The notes beneath the pieces were generated by a model that was not told the origin of the DNA, made no database searches, and saw only the letters and a program-made list of their open reading frames with translations. Source: Christensenella sp. UBA3700 (GTDB lineage: Bacteria > Bacillota > Clostridia > Christensenellales > UBA3700). From it: DNA of 7,136 bases. Location of the stretch: assembly GCA_002372775.1 (NCBI GenBank), contig DFIJ01000105.1:1-7136 (forward strand). Direction: 5' to 3'. The translations under genes were made by a program, and so were the position numbers. Below are positions 7,094 to 7,136 of this stretch, one piece after another; within the stretch, counting starts at the first letter, position 1, and every line of letters begins with the position of its first letter.

Positions 7094-7125
7094 AAAAAAG
7101 AGGCTATCGATTTTGATAGCCTCTT
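7094..7125 (-). terminator. Rho-independent terminator of an upstream minus-strand gene outside the window
   Basis: An 11-bp perfect stem (7098-7108 with 7115-7125, core GAGGCTATC/GATAGCCTC) closes a 6-nt loop and is followed on the minus strand by six T residues (complement of 7094-7099). The T-run lies on the side facing the pot operon, so it stops transcription arriving from the right. The pot operon promoter therefore lies downstream of it, within 45 nt. No plus-strand T-run follows the stem. Confidence 0.87.
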
Positions 7126-7136
7126 GAAGTCTGAAC

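Noticed and set aside
1..7136. CRISPR arrays, transposons, tRNA or rRNA genes
   Set aside because: No regularly spaced repeats, transposase sequence, terminal inverted repeats or recognisable structural RNA was seen on either strand.

Overview
The window comes from an AT-rich bacterium (GC visibly around one third) using the standard genetic code: tryptophan is read from TGG and no gene needs a TGA to be read through. Low GC, strong AGGAG-type ribosome binding sites and AGA/AAA-rich coding suggest a low-GC Firmicute, possibly a Bacilli lineage near the Mollicutes or Erysipelotrichia. The placement is inference; no rRNA or tRNA is present to support it.

Layout. Bases 1-1455 (+) hold the 3' part of a DEAD-box RNA helicase gene whose start and motif I lie left of the window. 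A hairpin at about 1467-1495 separates it from a convergent minus-strand operon. Read right to left, the operon is: promoter (7023-7051), palindromic operator-like leader (6945-7016), XRE-cupin regulator (6919-6386), potA ATPase (6375-4525), potB permease (4523-3687), potC permease (3687-2845) and potD lipoprotein (2819-1515). It ends at the hairpin shared with the helicase gene. A second minus-strand terminator at 7094-7125 closes an unseen upstream gene, so the pot operon is an independent transcription unit. Gene junctions are very tight (10-nt gap, 1-nt gap, 1-nt overlap, 25-nt gap), which points to one mRNA with translational coupling.

How the genes work together. PotD should capture a polyamine (spermidine/putrescine class) at the outer face of the membrane, PotB and PotC form the channel, and PotA hydrolyses ATP to drive import. 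The first gene encodes a PuuR-like helix-turn-helix plus cupin protein that probably senses polyamine status and controls its own operon through the palindromes just downstream of the promoter.

What is unusual. Most of the window is a conventional polyamine uptake operon, and I do not see an entirely new system. The stand-out is PotA: 616 residues against roughly 350-380 for ordinary family members. It carries about 125 extra residues between the Q-loop and the ABC signature, made of two tandem 62-residue repeats, and a C-terminal extension that looks like a second TOBE-type domain. Smaller oddities are a DEGD instead of DEAD motif II in the helicase, a long acidic insertion in PotD, and a nested set of palindromes and direct repeats in the operon leader.
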